Shown in pieces: positions 46,738-60,279 of a stretch of 64,000 nucleotides of DNA. The translations under genes were made by a program, and so were the position numbers. The notes beneath the pieces were generated by a model. The model was not told the origin of the DNA. It made no database searches and saw nothing but the letters and a program-made list of their open reading frames with translations. This DNA comes from Viscum album (taxonomy: Eukaryota; Streptophyta; Magnoliopsida; Santalales; Viscaceae): contig OY728143.1 of the NCBI GenBank assembly GCA_963277665.1, positions 1,118,416,110 through 1,118,480,109 of the forward strand, in the 5' to 3' direction. Position 1 is the stretch's first letter. Every line of letters begins with the position of its first letter.

Positions 46738-48060
46738 AGATAATGAAGGATTGGAAGTCAAGGAAACATTTTAAATAGTGAACATAATGGAATCAATCAG
46801 TAAATTGTTGATAGTTTTTATTTAAAGGTTGTTTAGAGTGTTTCAAATAGTTTTGTAGTTGATTATTCAGAATGAAATTTTCTAATAATATTCCCTCACC
46901 AAACTACTAATAGTAATTCTTATTGTAGATGATAGTTGGAATGTTTTCATTTTCAAAAAGGATTTATATTTAATAAATAATTAACCAAATGCTTGGAATG
47001 CACTAATGTATATGTATGATTCAAATTTAGAATTCAATAGAAGATGGGTTGATCACAACCTCTACATGACAGTTACTAATGAACAAATATTCATTGTTAT
47101 TATACATGAGTTTGATATAATCATTGGTGTCTATAAGTAAAAATTCATTTATTGGTTTGGAAATATATTTTTTAGAATTTGATATTTCTATCATTAGAGA
47201 GATAAAATAATTTATTGGGTCAAAAGATCCTCAAATGGTAGATTACTTGTTTATAACACACGTGAAATATGGAAGAGTTTTTATAAAATACATCATAATT
47301 AAATACTGTATACTATTTTCAACTATTATTGTATCTAGAATAAACCATATAAATATATATTATATCAAAAGTGTATGCTTAACATTACATCAATTTACTA
47401 TTAGAAGTATATTATAACCCATAACAATAATACTCTTTATCTTTTATTCCGCATTCTTAGAAGAATGATTTTTGATATATTCAATGAGATAATATATTTC
47501 AAAGATAGTGAGGCTAATGTGTTACATTTTATGAACATTAAACTGTTGATTAGGTTTCAGTAGAAAATAATATTTGGATATTGTGTCTTATTCAGATGCT
47601 GATTATGTTGCAGATATTGTGGATGAAAAATCCATTAGTGAAAAAGTATTATTCTTTAGAATTAATTGTTTTGTATTTCTAAGTAAGATGTAGGAGATAA
47701 TATCATTGAGAAAACATAGGGAAAATACATTTAAATTAAAATTTCAAATACTCAACATATGTGGATGAAGAATCAGTTAGATGTTCTTTGATAAGTGTTA
47801 TGTTAACCAATAATGATTCACTTTTACAATATGAGTGTAATAAAGTTATCAAAGAAACCTATAAAATATGGTTTCATGAAACATATTAAGAGTTGTTAAC
47901 ACATTATAAAGATGTTGGTGAGGAATAATATTGTGAAATTAGAGGTTTTTAGAACTCTACATCATGTGTCAGATATTTTTAGTAAACAATTGGATACAAC
48001 TATATTCATGAAGAATTTTTTTTAAAATAATTGTTCAACTAATTTCAATAAAATATAGAA
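46733..48060 (+). pseudogene. Ty1/copia reverse transcriptase and RNase H relic, 3' half
   Basis: Continues the RT cut at 26859. In order it has NEGLEVKETF and NIMESISKLLIVF, matching copia E-G-x-D-x-x-E-T-F-x-P-V and x-M-E-x-I-R-x-L-L-A. Next is a PNAWN remnant of K-Q-A-P-R-A-W, then VDHNLYMTVTNEQIFIVII, which leads to a ruined Y-V-D-D box. RNase H is seen near 47580 as YSDADYVADIVDEKSISE, matching Y-S-D-A-D-x-A-G-D-x-D-x-R-K-S-T-S-G. The end is near 47960 as HHVSDIFSKQLDTTIFMKNF, matching V-A-D-I-F-T-K-P-L-D. Many stops and frame changes are present. The lineage within copia is not decided. Confidence 0.85.
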
Positions 48061-51000
48061 GTAGAAAACCCCTCCTTAAATCGTACATATTTCTTTGTAT
48101 TGGAATTTGTTTCATTTTTTTGGTGCACATCATTTTTTATGTGTAAAAATATTAGGGGATAAATTTTCCATGTGGAATTAGATTAATAAAATTGGTTTGA
48201 ACTGGAAATTACTAAAATCATTTTCAAATTGACATATTCACTTATTCCAAGAATGGTTGTTTCCTTACATTATATTAAGAAACTTTTTAATGGATTTTTT
48301 CTATGATTTTTATAATAATGGAAGAGTATTTTGAATTCTGTGTATTAATAACATCTATAAAATAAAAAATCCATTGAATATTATTATCAATGTTATAAAA
48401 TAACTGCACTAGGGGAGCCTTACTGCAAGTGAATCATGGATGGATCTAGGATCATATATAAATTGACAAGGATTAAACATTGTTTAGTAGTAAATAGAAT
48501 TGAAATGAGGAAAATATTTTAGAATAAGTCTGTAATGATGGATTTTTTTCAATTAGTTTCAATCAAAGATAATTAATGTTTTGTGTTTAATTAATGTAAT
48601 ATTAATTATAATTAGAGTAGGATTCACTCACCATGCTCTGGTGAGAATGGGTATATTTTTGTGGGATAGGAAATGTAATATTTGGAGTATTGGTGGGTGT
48701 TTTAGAAACCATTTCTATTAAGAAACATTTATTTTTGAAATAACTACATTTTTCATGATATTATTGAATATGATTAAGAGAATTGAAATTTACATGTATG
48801 AATGTGTAGTGTAGAATTTCAGGTTTTTCATAAATTCATCAAAGACCAAGAGATACTGAAATGAAATGGAATCCATTCTTTAGGTTCTTTGATAATCTTA
48901 GTGATTGAACGAATAACTGAAATAGGGATTTTAATAATGCTGTACTAAGGAAAATATAAATTTTTGATTTAAATATCCTAATAAAAAAATAGACTAAAAA
49001 ATATTCTTTTTAATAGATGTGTCAGAATTTATATAAAACTAATAAAATTAGTGGAATAATCATACAACACTAGTAAAAATATTAGAATCCTGTAATAATA
49101 TTAATTGGAAGGAAAAACTGGAGAGTTGTCATTCTATGGAGAAAGATGTTTTTGGTATGAGGATTATGTAGATGAAGAGGAAATGGGAAACCATGTATAA
49201 GGGACTCTATTTTTAATTTTAGTATACCTAGAGCTGGATTATTTTATGTAAATTAGGGATCCATTTCATATTATGTTTTACGTGGAGTCCAAAATAGGCA
49301 CTTTTAGTTGAGGTGGTTTCGTAGAGTTTAAAAAACTAAGGGCTACTCCCAAAATAGTTTTTTTGAATATATTATCCATTTTCTAGTTATAGAAAGAAAT
49401 TTTCCATCTTATGTGGAATTATATGGTTGATATCTTCTTTATGTTGATTCTTGGAGTGAGTTTGAATTAGATGAATCTCAAAGTTGTCAATTTCATGAAT
49501 TTTAATTCGAATTTAATTTCTTTCAACTAAATGAGGACTGCGAAAGATAAAAAAAGTAAGGATAAATTTTATTAGTAAGAATATAATTATAAGAGGGATT
49601 TTAGAACAAATTATATGAAAAGGTAGGGAATAAGGTAATAGATTTCAATGAATAACTAGAAATGATGAGGAATTAGTGGCTGGATTGAATTTCATTGAAC
49701 ATTAGGGTTGGATGTGAAGATTTTTTGAACATACTTATGAAGAATAAGAAGTGGTGATCATATCATCATTTAGATACACTCAATATAGTTTTTTGTTATT
49801 TTTACAAGCATTATTATGGAGATTTTGACCTATGTGTTGATATTATCTCTTGTGTTTCCCTTTTAGAAACTAGTGAGAGAGAGCGAGGAAGAAGTTGTAG
49901 AACTTGGATAAGAAGTGATATTTTCAATAAGAATGTAATAAAAAAATAGTGATGTAATGATTATTTGTCATATCTGTACAATTTTTTATGAATTCTTCTT
50001 GGATGTATCCTATTGAAGGTGAACCAAGAAAAAACATTGATTTTCATGTATTGAAATTTCACATTTTTATAGTGTGCTTACAAAATAGGTGGAATATGTA
50101 CATATTTTTTTACAAATTTAAAATCCCATATTTCTCCAGCTACATCCATCATTGATTTTTCCATTGAATCCCTTTTGGTTTTACATCCCTTTATCTTTAA
50201 ATATTGTTGGTTGAGTCATTTTTAGAGACGAAGTTCTTTGGGGGGGGGGAATTACTTAATGTTCTCAGATGTATATTTTTATTGAATTAATTTATTCAAG
50301 ATATAAACCATGTAAAGAGTATTCTGAGATTTTTTTCATGAGTTTAGAATGATTAGAGGGTGGTTTATGCCTTTTTGTAGAAATCAGGATTAATGGTTCC
50401 TGCAAAACATATAAACACCATGTAAATGAATTATATGATGCGTAAATTTCATTGGGAAGATGTTTTGTAATGAGTACATGACATGAACTAGTTCATGGTG
50501 TGAATCAGTTACAAAATGTGAATACACCTTACATGACATGTAATGTTTGGGAAGGGGTAAAGCTACTCTAGGTTAGGAAAATTTCGGTATACTCTTAAAT
50601 TAAGAATTAAATGATGTGTAATAAAATTAAAATCCATGTATGTATTAGTAAGGAAAGTTTTAATTAAATATACTAATTATGTATTTCATTCAACTATATA
50701 CATCCCCATTCTATAAGAACTCACGAAATTTCCATCAAATTTTGGAGTCTCCTCTTCCCTTTTGGACATCCCATTGAAGAGATCCATCTATAGTGCGTTT
50801 TTTATTAGGTTTTCCTCCCCCTTCCATTATTCTATGATTTTACTAGTGGTAATATTTGACCGTGGTTTTTATGGATGTTTAATTTGATCTTTTCTAATTT
50901 AGTTTTCTTCTTGTGATCTTGTACACCTTTTATATAGTTGGCATTTTCTGTTAGAATAATTTCATTAATAATTAGATAAATGTATGTGGTATAAAACTAA

Positions 51001-52371
51001 CCCCATGATATTTTTGATTAATATGTAAAATATTCAGATTACATGAATACAACATGAGAATTAATAAATCAAATGAGGAATGATTATAAATAAAGAATTC
51101 GATATTTCCAAGGATCCCTTTGGATTAATGGATTTTAAAATATGAGTTGAGGATTCCCATTAGGTGAGAAGAACTTAGATAAATGATGATATATATAATG
51201 GTTAACATATGTTTAGCATTGCATGTTTTTTCATGTAATTTCTTGATATATAATCTCTCTTGGAATATCATATAGTTTATTGATATAACTATTAATAATT
51301 TTATATATAAATGAATGTGTAATTAATCAAGAAATGGTAATTTTTATAATTACCAATTGAGTCTTATGATGTGACATTATAATTTCCATTTAGTTCTGAA
51401 TAGTTTTTTTTCATGAAAAAAATATTATGTATAGTGATTGTACCAATTTGGAGTTTTGATTCATATATAGTGGTCTTGTCCTAGTTTGATTTTGAAATGA
51501 TTGTATGGTGATCTTAGCTCAGTTTGATAATGAAATTATTATATAGTGGGATTGGATTATTTTGATGATGAAATTCTAACATATGTGGATAATCTCAGTC
51601 ATGATGAATTCATTTTATATAGGGTTATACCTAGAGGTTGAAATTCTTATACATAGGTGTTTTCTGGGTGGTTAGATTATTCTATAGTTCATGGTTATGG
51701 TTTTCATGGTTTTCTAACATGACCAGATACTTTCTTGTATGGTACCCAAGAAGTTTTTTTATGTATTGTACTAACTGATTAATTAAAATGAATATTTATC
51801 ACTTAATATCATGCACTTATTATTAGACTAACTTTCTTTAGACATGATAGTTTTGGCCTACATATTTTTACACACACCCTATTTGGGATTTCATATGTTG
51901 CCCGAGAAGACTACATAGATGCAAGTTCAGATATGGGAAAGGGGACTTGTTGCCAATTATTTTTGTTTGTTGGGCTAGAGAATAGAAATGGTACTAAATA
52001 GTGGTTTGGGACAAGGGTCATTTTAGTTAATTTTATTTCATCAAGTTCTCTTATTTTCATTACCTACGTTTAAAATCTCAATTCATTTCATCATATCAAA
52101 ACAAGATCCATTATTATTGGTTTACTGGATTCTAAATTACATCAATGTTGTTTTTTATAATATTTTCGATATCTTTCAATTACAATGATATTTATTATTA
52201 TTGGGAATTCCATTTTTTTGTAACATTGTTATGGGGGTCTAATCTCTCCACTATATTCATCACACACCAACTGCTAGTTGGCACCCTCTGCTATATAGGG
52301 AGGCGTGACTCTGGTCTCATAATAAACATGATTTAGCCAAGTGAGAGTGTTACAGATCATAGGACGTTACA
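48061..52371 (+). mobile_element. AT-rich non-coding stretch ending in an LTR 3' end
   Basis: No coding domain is recognised. The right end (GGACGTTACA at 52371) is followed by GTG and a primer site, so at least the last part is an LTR. Its start was not found. The first part may be the copia element's own 3' tail. It contains palindromes near 50482 and 50530, a G10 run at 50240-50249 and a 37-bp minisatellite at 51425-51690. Confidence 0.4.
51425..51690 (+). repeat. ~37-bp minisatellite
   Basis: A unit near ATAGTGGTCTTG, then CAGTTTGAT, then TGAAATTATT repeats with ATAGTG-like starts at 51431, 51467, 51505 and 51543 (spacing 36, 38, 38). Two or three weaker units continue to about 51690. 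Confidence 0.6.
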
Positions 52372-52374
52372 GTG

Positions 52375-52383
52375 TGGTATCAG
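52375..52383 (+). promoter_or_regulatory. Primer-binding site of a third Ty3/gypsy relic
   Basis: TGGTATCAG, three bases after an LTR-like ending ACGTTACA. It matches initiator-Met over nine bases and then diverges (TGTAGC). Confidence 0.55.
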
Positions 52384-52699
52384 TGTAGCTAGATTTTAGT
52401 TTCTCTTTCATTATCATTTTTAAATTTCATAAAGGATACTAGAAAATTTCGAGACTTGGTAATGTGACTTTTCATGGGAGTAGCTGGACCATGCATGGGG
52501 GATAATCCATGTTCCTAGGGGTGGGATTGTTGATCATGATTTTCACTATTATGGTTAATGTTATTTCACACAGATTCATTTACATGTTGTGTGATGTTAT
52601 TATTCCATGAGATTTATACTCGTGGCCGGGTGTGGCATGATATGAGTAAGCATGCATCCTTACAGGAACAGAAGGATATATCATTACATGTATTGTTCA

Positions 52700-53740
52700 T
52701 GATTGGGAAATATTTATTTCATGTGAAATACTTTACTTGATGGAATATGACGTGAGATACATGTTATACATGATAAATGAAATTAATAAACAATTAGGTC
52801 ATGATAAAACAATTGTAATACATGATTAGAGAGACCTTGATTCAGGGGTTCTCTGTTATTATCACATATTAAGGTTAACAATATTTTTTTAGTGTTGTAA
52901 ATAGTGCGTTTTTTAAGATAAAATTACAACTCTTCACCATTTAGTTTAGAGTTAGGAGTGTGGAAATGGGTAAACTCTTAACAAAACTGAACTGGTGCTT
53001 CCTATATCTCTTGACAGTAAGATGTGTGTTCAATGTCATGAAAGCTTTTTGTGGGTCACGTGATCCATTAAAAGTGAGTATTTTCATACTTTATTTATGA
53101 TTTCTAAGATGAAAAGGGAGTTTCAACTCCAACACCAACTTACATTCACTAGGAACAGAGGCCCCAAGATTATGACTAGTGAATCAGGTTGGTCTAGATG
53201 TCTTTCAACCACCTCGAGACACCTGAAAACAAGAGGGCGAAGCTTGTTGGATATAAAATTCATGGACCATACAAGCATTGGGGGGAAATTCTGGAGTACA
53301 CTAGTTTTTAGGAAGAGTTATATTATAAGGGATTAGAGGAAAGGTTATTGATAAAATTCTATGCATGATTTTGATAGAAGATAAAACTTGTGGTTTCATT
53401 CCCCTGATGTAGAATAATATGTCATTGATTGACTACACTAGAAATTTCACTTTCCTAGAGCTTTATGAACCATCTTTAGTTTTTGATGAGATTTTAATGG
53501 TGTGATGTATTCATGATGCAATTCACTATGATATTTGGTAACTTTTTTCACCCAAACTCTGTCAAATGTTGCACACGACAATCTTTGGGAAAATTGAAGT
53601 TATCATTCGACATGACATGAAACTTTGGGATGACCAAGGTTGGTGTGTGTAAGTTTCAATGCAAGGATGAAGATAAAAGTATGAGAAAAAAAAAGTCATG
53701 TGGAAAATGTGATGAAATATTTCATTTCTAACCCAATGGT
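52700..53740 (+). pseudogene. Probable Ty3/gypsy gag relic
   Basis: Downstream of the primer site, plus-strand pieces resemble chromovirus-type Gag. KMKREFQLQ (53106) fits the segment after the Y-F-P motif. DYTRNFTFLELYEPSLVFDE (near 53430) fits Y-x-x-x-F-x-x-L-S-R-Y-A-P-x-x-V-x-D-E. CGKCDEIFHF (near 53720) fits a broken zinc knuckle. Frame changes and stops are frequent and no pol follows before Tat-type sequence resumes near 54100. It could be another gag-only remnant or simply truncated. Confidence 0.4.
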
Positions 53741-54099
53741 TTCTTGAATAAAAAAGTTGTCTACACACAAGATTTCAGTGTTGTGTATACAAAAACCCAA
53801 TCTGTGTGGTGGCCTCTTTCATGCCAAAGTTGACATAAAACCAATTCCTTCAAAAATATTTTCACTATGTGAAAGGATAAAAATGCACAGAAGACCTATT
53901 ATTTGAATATAATCTCATTCAACCATCATCAAAAAATTAAAATATAAAGAGATGGTCATCCCCCATTATTTTGGTGGATCCTCTGGAAGATGAAGCATCA
54001 CTCTACTGCACTAAAGACTTATATTGTGTGACATCATGATATCATGTAACACTCATGGTTGAAAAAAATGTCATGTTTGTTTCTCTATGGGTCCACCGC

Positions 54100-56900
54100 T
54101 GAATAGGGTCATAGTTGAGTAATCCACGCCCAACAATTTTCAGCATATATCAGGTGCATGAAAGGCTCTATATTGTGTTAAACCCAAACCTTGAATGGAA
54201 CATCCAATATTCAACCTAACAAAACCCTTTTCCTTAATGGCCTACCTCTATTCTGGAGACCAAGGCTCAAAAGATTATAATTTAAAACACTCAAAAAATC
54301 CATATAATAACTTGTGGTTCTCCTAACTAATGTCCCCAAAGAATCCACGCCACCTTCTTCTTAGCGTGGGTACTCAAACCCCAATTGCATCTAAGCATGG
54401 AGAATCTAATGTGGAAATCATGATTGAACACTCCTCCCTTTAAATTAAACCTAGAATTTCTAAATCTATTCCCCCTGTAGTTTGTATATTCAATGGTTAT
54501 ATAATCCAAAGAGGTAAGCAATGAGTCTCGTACGTCTGAGTTTTATGAATCAAAATGGCCTATCCCTACATCCTAGTTATATGAAATTAAACTACATGAA
54601 AAAAATCCACATCACATGATGAAAAACTATATTATTACACTATACAATGATCATAGGATTCTCTGTATCTAATTGGCATGGGATGGACCCACACCCACTC
54701 ACTTAGGGTAGCTTCCACACATTTTCCCCACACCTTTTTTACTTAGGGTAACCTTGACATAAGCCCTACATACCATGTGCCACAAGAATAGGATGATCCT
54801 TGTATGAATCACAGGCAATCAGATCCACCTCACATGTAATGAGATACGTCTAAAATAGAATAAAAACCTCCATGTTCATCTTTCAAAAGTATGCCCACAC
54901 CATCTCTTATTCAAGCTTCTTTCATGAAATAAGAATTATGTATACTACTTCCCCTTATTCCTCACATCTTACACAAGTAATATTTTCTTAGAGGTTATTA
55001 TAAATCCTGATATCTATCTCATATACTCCATGGGAAAAAATAATGCCTTAGTTTTAATGACATCCAAATTCCACCCTGGGCTGCATCAATGTGTAAGACC
55101 CAACCATATGCTCCTTGGGCCTCATCCAAAGGTATTAGCCCCATCCCATTCCAAACTATGTGGGGTTTGTTTCCCAACAAATTTGGATAAGTATAAAGTC
55201 TCATTGAGGTATAAACCCAACATCCACATCCCTTTTAATTTTCTCCATGTCACATACTCAATAAGATCACTTCCCACACATTAGAGGCACTATATCTTTT
55301 AGGTCCCTCATGCAGCATCCAACCAAGAGCAGTCATCTTACAAAGGGAATCTTCCATGCGTAGTCCCCACACTATCCATCATCGATGGTCCCTTCACAAT
55401 GCGAACATCATTAATACTTGACTCCAAACTACATGGACTAGTCCTATCACATAACCTTACACTATTTTCTTAAACTATGGGTTTTTATCCATGTCTTCTA
55501 AGAGGGGTACGTCGGATGCCTCTATGAGGTTAAATCCAGATCAATGGTAATCCTTTTGGCTCCCTGATATAGAATTACCTCTATGATCCACCTCTAAGGT
55601 TGTTCTGATCAACCATCATTATGTGTCATCTTCCCTTTATGGGGCACAACTCTGGGATCCACCCCAAATAGTGTTCTGATCCATCCACCAATAAACTAAG
55701 GTTCCCCCAGCTAGGTACGTACCTCCCTGATCCACCTCATGGGGTGTTCCGATTAACCATGATGGTGTGACATATTTTATTTTTGGGAAACACCTCCTGG
55801 ATCAACCCCCACATGCATTATAATCTATACAGTAGTGAACGATGGTCCTCCCTCCTTGGTATGTACCACCGTAATCCAACTCTAGGAGTGTTTTTATCAT
55901 CCTATGTGGTGTCAAATCTTCCATTTAGGGGAAACACCTCTTGGATCCTCTTCCAGGGCAGTCTGATCCATCCACTAGTAAAACTATATTCTCTCTCCTA
56001 GGAATGTACACCCCCATCCACCTCAAGGTGGTTTCCGATAAACCATCATGGTGTCAAATCATTAATTTATGGGACACACCTCCAGGATCTACTCCAACTA
56101 GGCATTCGGATCCATCCACCTTCACGGTGTGACATCTTCCTTTTTTGGGACACACCTCTAGAATCCGCCTCTATGGGGTATTTTGATCCATCAATAAGTA
56201 AACATCTAAGTGTGACACCTTCCATCCTAGGGATGCGCCTCCTTAATCCACCTCCATAGGTTTTTTGATCAATCAAATCTGTCTACACAATATGTTAAAC
56301 ATGTAACCCCAAATACATAAATCCTGAAAAACATGGGATGCCTAAGGTTAAAGCTTTGGAAGATATTCACCTATGGTGTTAGCTACCTCATGAAAAAAAT
56401 ATGATTCCTAAGGTAAAAAATGTGGAATATATACACCTATGACATTAGATACCTCGTGATTAACATTAAATTCCTTAGTTTCCATGCCTAAGATTCCTCC
56501 ATGAGATTCCCTCCTATGTGGAAGAATATAGGTGACCAATGTTCTAAGAAACCTAACATGTAAACGATTACCAACATGAATACACTCCTAAACAAAGGTT
56601 TATTTCATATCAATACCCATTGGAATTTCTAAATTGAATTAGTATAAATAATGGATGTCCACAATGATAAAACACTATGAATGAGTTCCCAAAACACAAC
56701 TTAATAATTCATGGGATCCCGAACTACGTGACAAGTTCTAAAGAGTAAATAGTGGAAGGATAAAATGAAATCCCATCATCTCATTTTGATCAAGGAGAAA
56801 ACATCATCAATGAACGTTATAAAATCCACTCACCATTAGTAAGAGGGAATGCATGGAAAAATGGTTTCTGACGTAAACTCATAGATATGCGACAACCCCG
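54100..56900 (+). mobile_element. Tat-type LTR-like sequence, copy B
   Basis: Resembles 15400-17740 in order and phrases. The first part (54180-54640) still has ATTAAACTAC-type motifs like the 270-bp array. Further right are CCAAACTATGTGGGGTTTG (near 55155), GATGCCTCTATGAGG (near 55515) and the repeats described separately. It lies upstream of a Tat-type gag on the same strand, so I infer it is 5' LTR or leader. Exact ends and the primer site were not found. Confidence 0.5.
55480..56280 (+). repeat. ~72-bp repeats in a ~143-bp higher-order array
   Basis: A phrase near GGGACACACCTCCTGGATCC, then GTGTTCTGATCCATCCACCA, recurs with starts at 55641, 55785, 55928, 56071 and 56147 (spacing 144, 143, 143, 76). 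Between these is a related half-unit (ATGTACCTCCNTGATCCACCTC, then a GTTCCGAT phrase and CCATNATGGTGTGACATC). This suggests a 72-bp monomer organised as dimers. No coding potential is evident. Confidence 0.6.
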
Positions 56901-58080
56901 ACAAAAGTATCAGAATTTGAAATGGTGACCCTGATATGAAATACTTCCCCTTCAACTAGGGGATTAGTCTTGTTGGTCATCATATAAGTAGATAATACTG
57001 TCACTGAATCAAGGTATCTACTGCTAGGACCCACCAAGAATACAGTTGAACATTTATGGAACTCAACAAAAATTGTAAAAGTAAACGTTCGGAATTCCTA
57101 TCAGTGAATTGGTCAGCATAAATATATCTCTCATTTGATGGAAGATTATATGATGATGGGTCAACATAAATTAATTTACATATATCTATATTGACATATG
57201 AATTCACTTGATTTATTGGATGTAAGCAATAGGAAACTAACCACACAATGCTCGCATGTAAAGTTCCAGGAGAAATGTTAATTTATAAATCATGTGTGAC
57301 ACCACTTCTACCATGAAATCCTCCAAAACTAAATCTAATAGGTGTACACTCCCCATATCACCCTTGAAATTCATCCATAATAGGGATATGTACACTCTCA
57401 TACAACATTACAATTAATAATAGGTCATTCCTAAAAGAGATGTGGTCTACCAAGACCTCGAGTCTTCAACACCTAATAGAATCCACAGACCCCAAGCAAT
57501 GCATATGGAGAAACCCCACCACCATTTTATTAGGTATTTTCTTTGGGATAAACTCCATAGGGTGATCCTATGATTGACTCCCATAAGTTGAGGAGGCGGG
57601 GGATTCATAAGTCACGATGAACACTGTTATTACATAGGACCCACCAAGATGGGAACCCACCCAGCCAGTCAACATAAGAAATTAACAGTCATCTAGGATG
57701 AATAAGTGGTAGACTATAAACCTACTCTGACGACCTTGGTTCAGACCACCTGACATCAACATTGGTTATAAACTCAGGATAAATCTTGGTAAGGGGAATA
57801 AACATCCATATCTTATGTTGCCCCTAACAATTCCATTGAAATAGAATAGATTAATATAATATATAAGAAGGGATCCATCCATACTTAATGGTGCTCGAGA
57901 CCTCAGTCACCTCCCAGGATAGTTGGGTTGACTTTTTCAATCATTAGAACCACCAACTACCATTACAATGCATCCCATGATGACGAGTTTCAATGCATAG
58001 GTACTTCACATGTCATCATAAACCCAACTGAAGGTCCTAACTACTCTTAAAATCGAGTAAAAGGTTATCCTCATTTCATT
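56901..58080 (+). other. Tat-type non-coding region, nothing recognised
   Basis: I find no repeats or coding motifs. It continues the 5' region of Tat copy B beyond the point where copy A is cut off. Confidence 0.35.
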
Positions 58081-58084
58081 CCCA

Positions 58085-58820
58085 GTTCAAGAGGAGGTTC
58101 TCCAAGCTTTGAAAACCATTACAGAGGTCCTCCACATGCTGCTACCACCAATAAACATAGAGGCCCTACCCATCTCATAGACAATTAGTGTGATGTTCCT
58201 CTTCCTTATATTCTTAGATCTAGTGAAAATCCTTCCCATTCCATCATTTATTAAGGTGAAGTTCCTCCTCTCTTCATCGACGATCGGTATAAAGGCCATC
58301 CCCATGATATCTATATCGGCCAACACGAAGGTCCTCCCATTACCATAGCCAATCAGAGTGGAGGTACCTCCCACTCCATAAAATTTAAAATGGTGGCCCT
58401 ACCCATGTTTCTACCCATAAAACAATGAGGTCCTCCACATGGATTTATCAACTAATATAGAGGTATTCTATGCATTCCACTACATTAGCATGGAGGTCCT
58501 CCATATGTCCATTTCGATCAGTGCGAGTGTCCTCCTCATTCTTTGACTCATCATAATAGAGGTCCTCCCCATGAAATTACATCTTGAAAGCATAGAGGTA
58601 CACCAATTTATAGACCAATATAACTAAAGGTCCTCCCTTATTCTTCAAAAAACTAGAGTGGGGGTCCTCCCCACTCATACAAAAGTCAAGGAGGAGGTCC
58701 TAACCACTCCAAAAATAACTGATATTGTGACCCTCACCATATCCCAAATAATCAAAGAAGAAGTCCTCCCTACACTATATTCCACCAGCATGATGTTTCT
58801 CCCCATGAAGAAGAGTTTCC
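58085..58820 (+). repeat. ~33-bp minisatellite (GAGGTCCTCCCCAT), about 20 units
   Basis: A GAGGTCCTCC-like core recurs near 58428, 58460, 58492, 58527, 58558, 58595, 58627 and 58661, and is recognisable from 58085 to 58800, with spacing mostly 31-35. Because 33 is a multiple of three, the minus strand keeps a 96-codon open frame (58374-58087) made of 11-residue repeats resembling M-G-R-T-S-x-L-I-x-x-x. The frame's openness may simply follow from the repeat. Confidence 0.65.
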
Positions 58821-60270
58821 CTTCCCTGAAGAACCATTACACCGTAGAATAACTAATCACTTCCGCCGAAGAAAAAATTACAGGACATAAAATGTCATCT
58901 TCAATCCTGTTCACCTCTAAGTCTCTAAGGAAGAATGTGATTCAATGATGTAACCTTCCCCCAATCAACAACATTATAATCTATAGTAGAATAAGCTAAG
59001 GTGATTTTATTCATCACTGAAGGTGAGATTCATTGGATCCCCAAATCCCTCTGTAGGTACATGTAGGCGAAGGAAGCCCTAGCACCCTTCTAGGGGATCA
59101 CAATACAACCATCTCTATCATCACGAGTTTACTACTCATCATCTACCCAAGACCACATATAAATTTTATTTAATGGGATAGATGAAGAGAATCTGGTTGA
59201 GCTACCACAGAGCAGTGCTACCATCTCACATGGGGCCATGGTTAGCACATAGTCTTATAAGGATGTGATTATGTGGTTGGAATCAATTTCTAGAGATTTC
59301 CTTGTGCACATCAAACAATCAATTCATGTAGTGAATCTTATATCGGGTAGTTAACCACCACAAAAATCCACAAGAGCACCTCTACAAATCTCTCAGTGAG
59401 CATAGACTGATTTTTGGTCTGATCAAGAGTAGGGACCCACTTCTAATAAATAAATAGCATGGGAGACTCTGGCTTCCAATCAACTATCAGAGGTGTGTTG
59501 AAAAAATGTATCTTGTAACATTGATATTCCGGAGTCCCTCACTAAGGACTAGACCATGTGTTTCATCCAAATAATATGGTTAATTCTTCATCACCTCTAT
59601 GACATTTAGTTTTTATTCTTAGGATGCCAAGAGAGCTTCGACAATATTGACAAGCAAAGGAGAATGGTTGAGTTGGAAGCAATCTCAGCGCCTCAACACC
59701 ATATTTTACCTTTCTACCATTAGAACCTCAAACAATGTTTCATCATTATCCTCATAATACTTTGTAGAATCTAGGATAAGGTGTCTCTTCATATGCATAT
59801 CTGGGGGTTTGGGACAATATGATGTGATCTAATTCATACCAATCATATGAAATCTAGACAAGCCCATTGATATTGAAGATTTGGCTCCGAGAATAGTTAT
59901 AATGAAAATGGTTCATCCAATATTGTCCAAGGATGGGTGTACAGATGTAGTATCCGATAAGTAAAATCAACCCCCCTCTGGGGAAGAACATTATTAGGTA
60001 GACCCTCATATATGCATTCATACATGTCTAAAAAGAAAGACAATCTGTCTCAGGGATCCCTCTACATCTCTACCTTTCATTCTAAACATCAATAGTGTGA
60101 AAGAGTATATTGGGACCTCTAAGCCCTCAAATTCATATGAAATTACACAAAATAGAGGCTAATCCCATGAATTTCGACTTAATCTAATAGGTTTCAGATC
60201 TGAAAGAGGATCATCGATGATATATTTTCTAAGAGAAGTTTAGATTATATTGCTCCTTTACATGATCTTA
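58821..60270 (+). other. Tat-type leader region, nothing certain
   Basis: No domain was recognised. The LTR end and primer site of Tat copy B should lie here, but I could not identify them. Confidence 0.3.
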
Positions 60271-60279
60271 CTCCTCCTC

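Noticed and set aside
50240..50249. Run of ten G as a polypurine tract
   Set aside because: No TG LTR start follows directly; a homopolymer alone is not enough.
52145..52336. A 63-codon plus-strand frame before the primer site
   Set aside because: It lies at the end of an LTR-like region, has no domain and ends just before the primer site, so it is probably chance.
54046..54060. An LTR start (TGTAACACTCATGG)
   Set aside because: What follows is Tat-type sequence rather than a copy of the LTR ending at 52371.
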